A stretch of DNA of 7,059 bases from Acidilobaceae archaeon (lineage in GTDB: Archaea > Thermoproteota > Thermoprotei_A > Sulfolobales > Acidilobaceae). Positions 5,350 through 7,059 of the stretch are shown piece after piece (the stretch's first letter is position 1; every line of letters starts with the position of its first letter). Position numbers and translations under genes: made by a program. The stretch is taken from positions 1 to 7,059 of the forward strand of contig JALSQM010000138.1 in assembly GCA_026985385.1 (NCBI GenBank), in the 5' to 3' direction. The notes below the pieces were generated by a model that made no database searches, was not told the origin of the DNA, and worked only from the letters and a program-made list of their open reading frames with translations.

Positions 5350-6804
5350 GTGGTTACGGTCTCCTATAGTGTGAAAGCAGTCATTAACGAGTACGGTGAA
5401 ATAGTCGGCGACACAATAACCGTTAGCGACGGGAGGGTCTCCGCGATAACGTTTGGGGCCTACCCCAGCTACGCCACCCGCAGGGTGATGGATGGCTACA
5501 TCCTCCCCGGATTCGTGGATGCACACCTCCACATAGCGGGTCTCGGCCTCGCGCTGACGGGCGTAGACCTCCGCGGCGCTAGGGATCCCTGGGAGGTGGC
5601 TGAGGCGCTCTCGGGGGCGAGCGGTCCGATAGCGTATGGGAGGGGCTGGGATCAGGAGTCGTTCAGGACGGAGAAGAGGTACCCAACGCGTAAGGAGCTG
5701 GATTCCGCCGTGCCTGATAGACCCGCCCTAGCGGTTAGAGTGTGCGGCCACGTTGCAGTAGCTAATAGCGTGGCACTAGCGACAGCCAGACCCTGGGAGG
5801 TCTACCCCGACCTAGTCGACAAGGATAAGGGTATACTCCTAGAGGACGCCGTCGGCTACACCCTAGAGAAGCTCCTGGAAAACACCGACCTAACCGGTAT
5901 CGTGGGCGTGGCCTTGGAAGCCCTAGCGAGGGCGGGGATAGCGGGGGTGGCCTCCCTCTCATGCACACCGGCAGAGGCTCGGGCGCTTAGGGATCTCGAG
6001 TCCCAGGGGCACCTTAAGCTGAGGGTCTCATGCTATCCAGAGCCTCCCAAGCTCTCGCAGGTACTGGAGATAGGCTCTGGCCGGCGCTGGAGGGTTACTG
6101 GCGTTAAAATATTCGCCGACGGGAGCTTAGGTGCTAGGACTGCTTATCTCCGGGAGCCCTACAGTGATGACCCCGGTAATAGGGGTTTGAGGCTCCTCGA
6201 CGCGGGTAGGATCAGGGATGCGGTGGAATACGCTGCCAGTAGGAGGCTCAGAACAGCTGTTCACGCCATCGGGGACGCCGCCCTAGACGAGGTAATTGAG
6301 GCCTTCGAGTCCTCGGGTCTACCCTGTGATACCTACTGTAGGGTCGAGCATGCAAGCGTTGCCTGGCCCGGGCAGGTTAAGAGGCTCGCAGAGCTTAGGG
6401 CCTACGTAGTCGTGCAACCACACTTCCGCGTTAGCGACTGGTGGATAGATAAGAGGCTAGGCCCCCACAGGCTGGCAGCCGTGTACCCCTTCGCTACAAT
6501 GCTTAGGTCGGGGGTCAAGCTGGCCGTCTCAACGGATGCCCCCGTGGAGCCCTACCAGCCCTGGGAGACCTTCAAGGCTGCTGTGGGGCGCTGCGGGCAG
6601 CCAGCCTGCCGCAGCGAGGAGAGCCTGAAGCCACACGAGGTAATAGAGGCCTATACGATTAGAGCCGCCGAGGCATCGGGGGGACCCGCTGCCGCCCTGG
6701 GCACGCTAAGGAGGGGCGCGCCAGCAGCCCTCTCCTACACCCCCACCAACCCCCTCAAGGAAGACTGGGAGGGACCGCTAAGGCTCATATACCACGAGAT
6801 CTAG
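5350..6804 (+). CDS. Amidohydrolase family 3 (YtcJ-like) metal-dependent hydrolase
   Basis: The protein has 484 aa. It is a TIM-barrel metallo-hydrolase that cleaves C-N or C-O bonds; the substrate is unknown. After the N-terminal beta-sandwich strand comes ILPGFVDAHLHIAG (51-64), whose HxH pair is His59/His61. The YtcJ hallmark GVKIFADGSLGARTAYL (251-267) supplies Lys253 at the position of the bridging lysine. Further metal-site motifs are VHAIGDAALDEV (304-315, His305), CRVEHAS (330-336, His334), VVQPHF (354-359) and STDAPVEPY (394-402, Asp396). All expected ligands are present, so it should be active. It is somewhat shorter than bacterial YtcJ proteins (usually above 500 aa). GTG 5350 was chosen because a TATA-like element sits about 39 bp upstream; GTG 5371 would remove seven residues. 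There is no signal peptide, so it is cytoplasmic. Its neighbours do not indicate a pathway. Confidence 0.88.
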   Translation: MVTVSYSVKAVINEYGEIVGDTITVSDGRVSAITFGAYPSYATRRVMDGYILPGFVDAHLHIAGLGLALTGVDLRGARDPWEVAEALSGASGPIAYGRGWDQESFRTEKRYPTRKELDSAVPDRPALAVRVCGHVAVANSVALATARPWEVYPDLVDKDKGILLEDAVGYTLEKLLENTDLTGIVGVALEALARAGIAGVASLSCTPAEARALRDLESQGHLKLRVSCYPEPPKLSQVLEIGSGRRWRVTGVKIFADGSLGARTAYLREPYSDDPGNRGLRLLDAGRIRDAVEYAASRRLRTAVHAIGDAALDEVIEAFESSGLPCDTYCRVEHASVAWPGQVKRLAELRAYVVVQPHFRVSDWWIDKRLGPHRLAAVYPFATMLRSGVKLAVSTDAPVEPYQPWETFKAAVGRCGQPACRSEESLKPHEVIEAYTIRAAEASGGPAAALGTLRRGAPAALSYTPTNPLKEDWEGPLRLIYHEI

Positions 6805-6927
6805 CCGCTAGCCAGGCGGTGAGCGAACCGCCAGTGCCTGACTAGGGGATGATGACTCTTCAGCGATGCGAGCCATCCAGGCGTGCTAGACCCGTCCTGT
6901 AGTAGTCACGGGGAGGGGGATGAACCC
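6805..6927 (+). other. GC-rich intergenic stretch with a strong hairpin; possible structured leader or small RNA
   Basis: No supported coding gene fits here. GGCGGT-GAGCGA-ACCGCC (6815-6832) is a perfect 6-bp GC-rich stem 10 nt after the amidohydrolase stop. CCGC at 6806-6809 could alternatively pair with the GCGG of that stem, so two folds compete. Farther on, CTGA (6838-6841) is followed 7 nt later by ATGATGA (6849-6855), which look like D' and C' boxes, but no matching outer C and D boxes are seen. No TATA box is evident, and T-runs are lacking. The region may be the end of the amidohydrolase transcript, the leader of the next gene or an RNA of its own. Confidence 0.3.
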
Positions 6928-7059
6928 TTGAATCTTCACAGCCTAAAGCTAGGCCCCGGCCCCCTTAGGATAGGTCTCATAGTCAACCCCGCCGCGGGCA
7001 TGGGGGGGAGGCTGGGCCTTAAGGGCACGGATGGGCGGGCCTTCCTCGAGGCCCTTAGG
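6928..7059 (+). CDS. ATP-NAD/AcoX kinase-like protein (COG3199 type), N-terminal part
   Basis: This is a partial gene: the first 44 codons, running off the right edge. The translation reaches LRIGLIVNPAAGMGG (13-27), then RLGLKGTDG (28-36). This is the nucleotide-binding opening typical of archaeal predicted ATP-NAD/AcoX kinases; relatives share the NPxAGMGGxxGLKGTDG pattern. Such proteins are thought to phosphorylate NAD or a related small molecule, supplying NADP, but the group is little characterised. The start chosen is TTG 6928, because GGGGAGGGGG (6910-6919) stands 8 nt upstream. GTG 6883 in the same frame would add 15 residues without a ribosome site. The ATG at 6920 inside the purine tract is in another frame and stops after three codons. 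It has no obvious promoter of its own, so read-through from the amidohydrolase gene is possible. Confidence 0.75.
   Translation, partial: MNLHSLKLGPGPLRIGLIVNPAAGMGGRLGLKGTDGRAFLEALR

Noticed and set aside
6813..6840. T-arm-like sequence on the minus strand (GGCGGTTCGCTCACCGCC)
   Set aside because: The loop is 6 or 8 nt rather than 7, and no acceptor or anticodon arms accompany it, so it is not a tRNA or tRNA fragment.
6838..6900. C/D box guide RNA built on CTGA and ATGATGA
   Set aside because: The inner D'/C' spacing fits, but I could not find acceptable outer C and D boxes at guide distance, so a specific sRNA call is not supported.
1..7059. CRISPR array, insertion sequence, defence or toxin-antitoxin system
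   Set aside because: There are no spaced direct repeats, terminal inverted repeats, transposase motifs or small paired toxin/antitoxin genes; the only tandem repeat is the two-unit 12-bp one in feoA.

Overview
The window reads as chromosomal DNA of a hyperthermophilic crenarchaeon, most likely of the Desulfurococcales type. The case rests on archaeal TATA elements about 33-43 bp before starts, GGTGAG/GGAGGTG ribosome sites, frequent GTG and TTG starts, heavy use of ATA (Ile) and AGG/AGA (Arg) codons, Glu/Lys/Arg-rich proteins and a tRNA gene that encodes its own CCA. The genus cannot be fixed from the sequence alone. I see no transposase, integrase, CRISPR array or phage gene.

Layout, left to right. 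(1) 1-442, minus strand: the N-terminal third of an M42-family metallo-aminopeptidase, cut by the window edge. (2) 561-639, minus: an intronless tRNA-Gly(GCC) with its own TATA box. (3) 746-3090, plus: a tight three-gene unit of malic enzyme followed by two paralogous GNAT acetyltransferases, with gaps of 6 and 11 nt, ending at a hairpin plus pyrimidine tract. (4) 3126-3386, minus: a small stand-alone FeoA-domain protein whose C-terminus carries a 12-bp tandem duplication. (5) 3387-3566: an AT-rich divergent promoter region with a dyad, shared by feoA and the next gene. (6) 3567-5288, plus: an AMP-forming fatty-acyl-CoA synthetase. (7) 5350-6804, plus: a YtcJ-like amidohydrolase. (8) 6805-6927: a GC-rich intergenic stretch with a clear hairpin and no gene. 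(9) 6928-7059, plus: the start of an ATP-NAD/AcoX kinase-like gene (COG3199 type), cut by the right edge.

Functionally this is mostly central and general metabolism: malate decarboxylation to pyruvate, acyl-CoA formation, peptide breakdown, probable NAD phosphorylation and a generic hydrolase. The only firm operon is malic enzyme-GNAT-GNAT. Most genes seem to start from promoters with very short leaders. feoA and both start-ambiguous genes needed start-site decisions, which are given in their entries. I found no convincing undescribed multi-gene system. The points most worth a second look are the GNAT pair behind malic enzyme, the FeoA without FeoB facing an acyl-CoA synthetase across a dyad, and the structured gap at 6805-6927.
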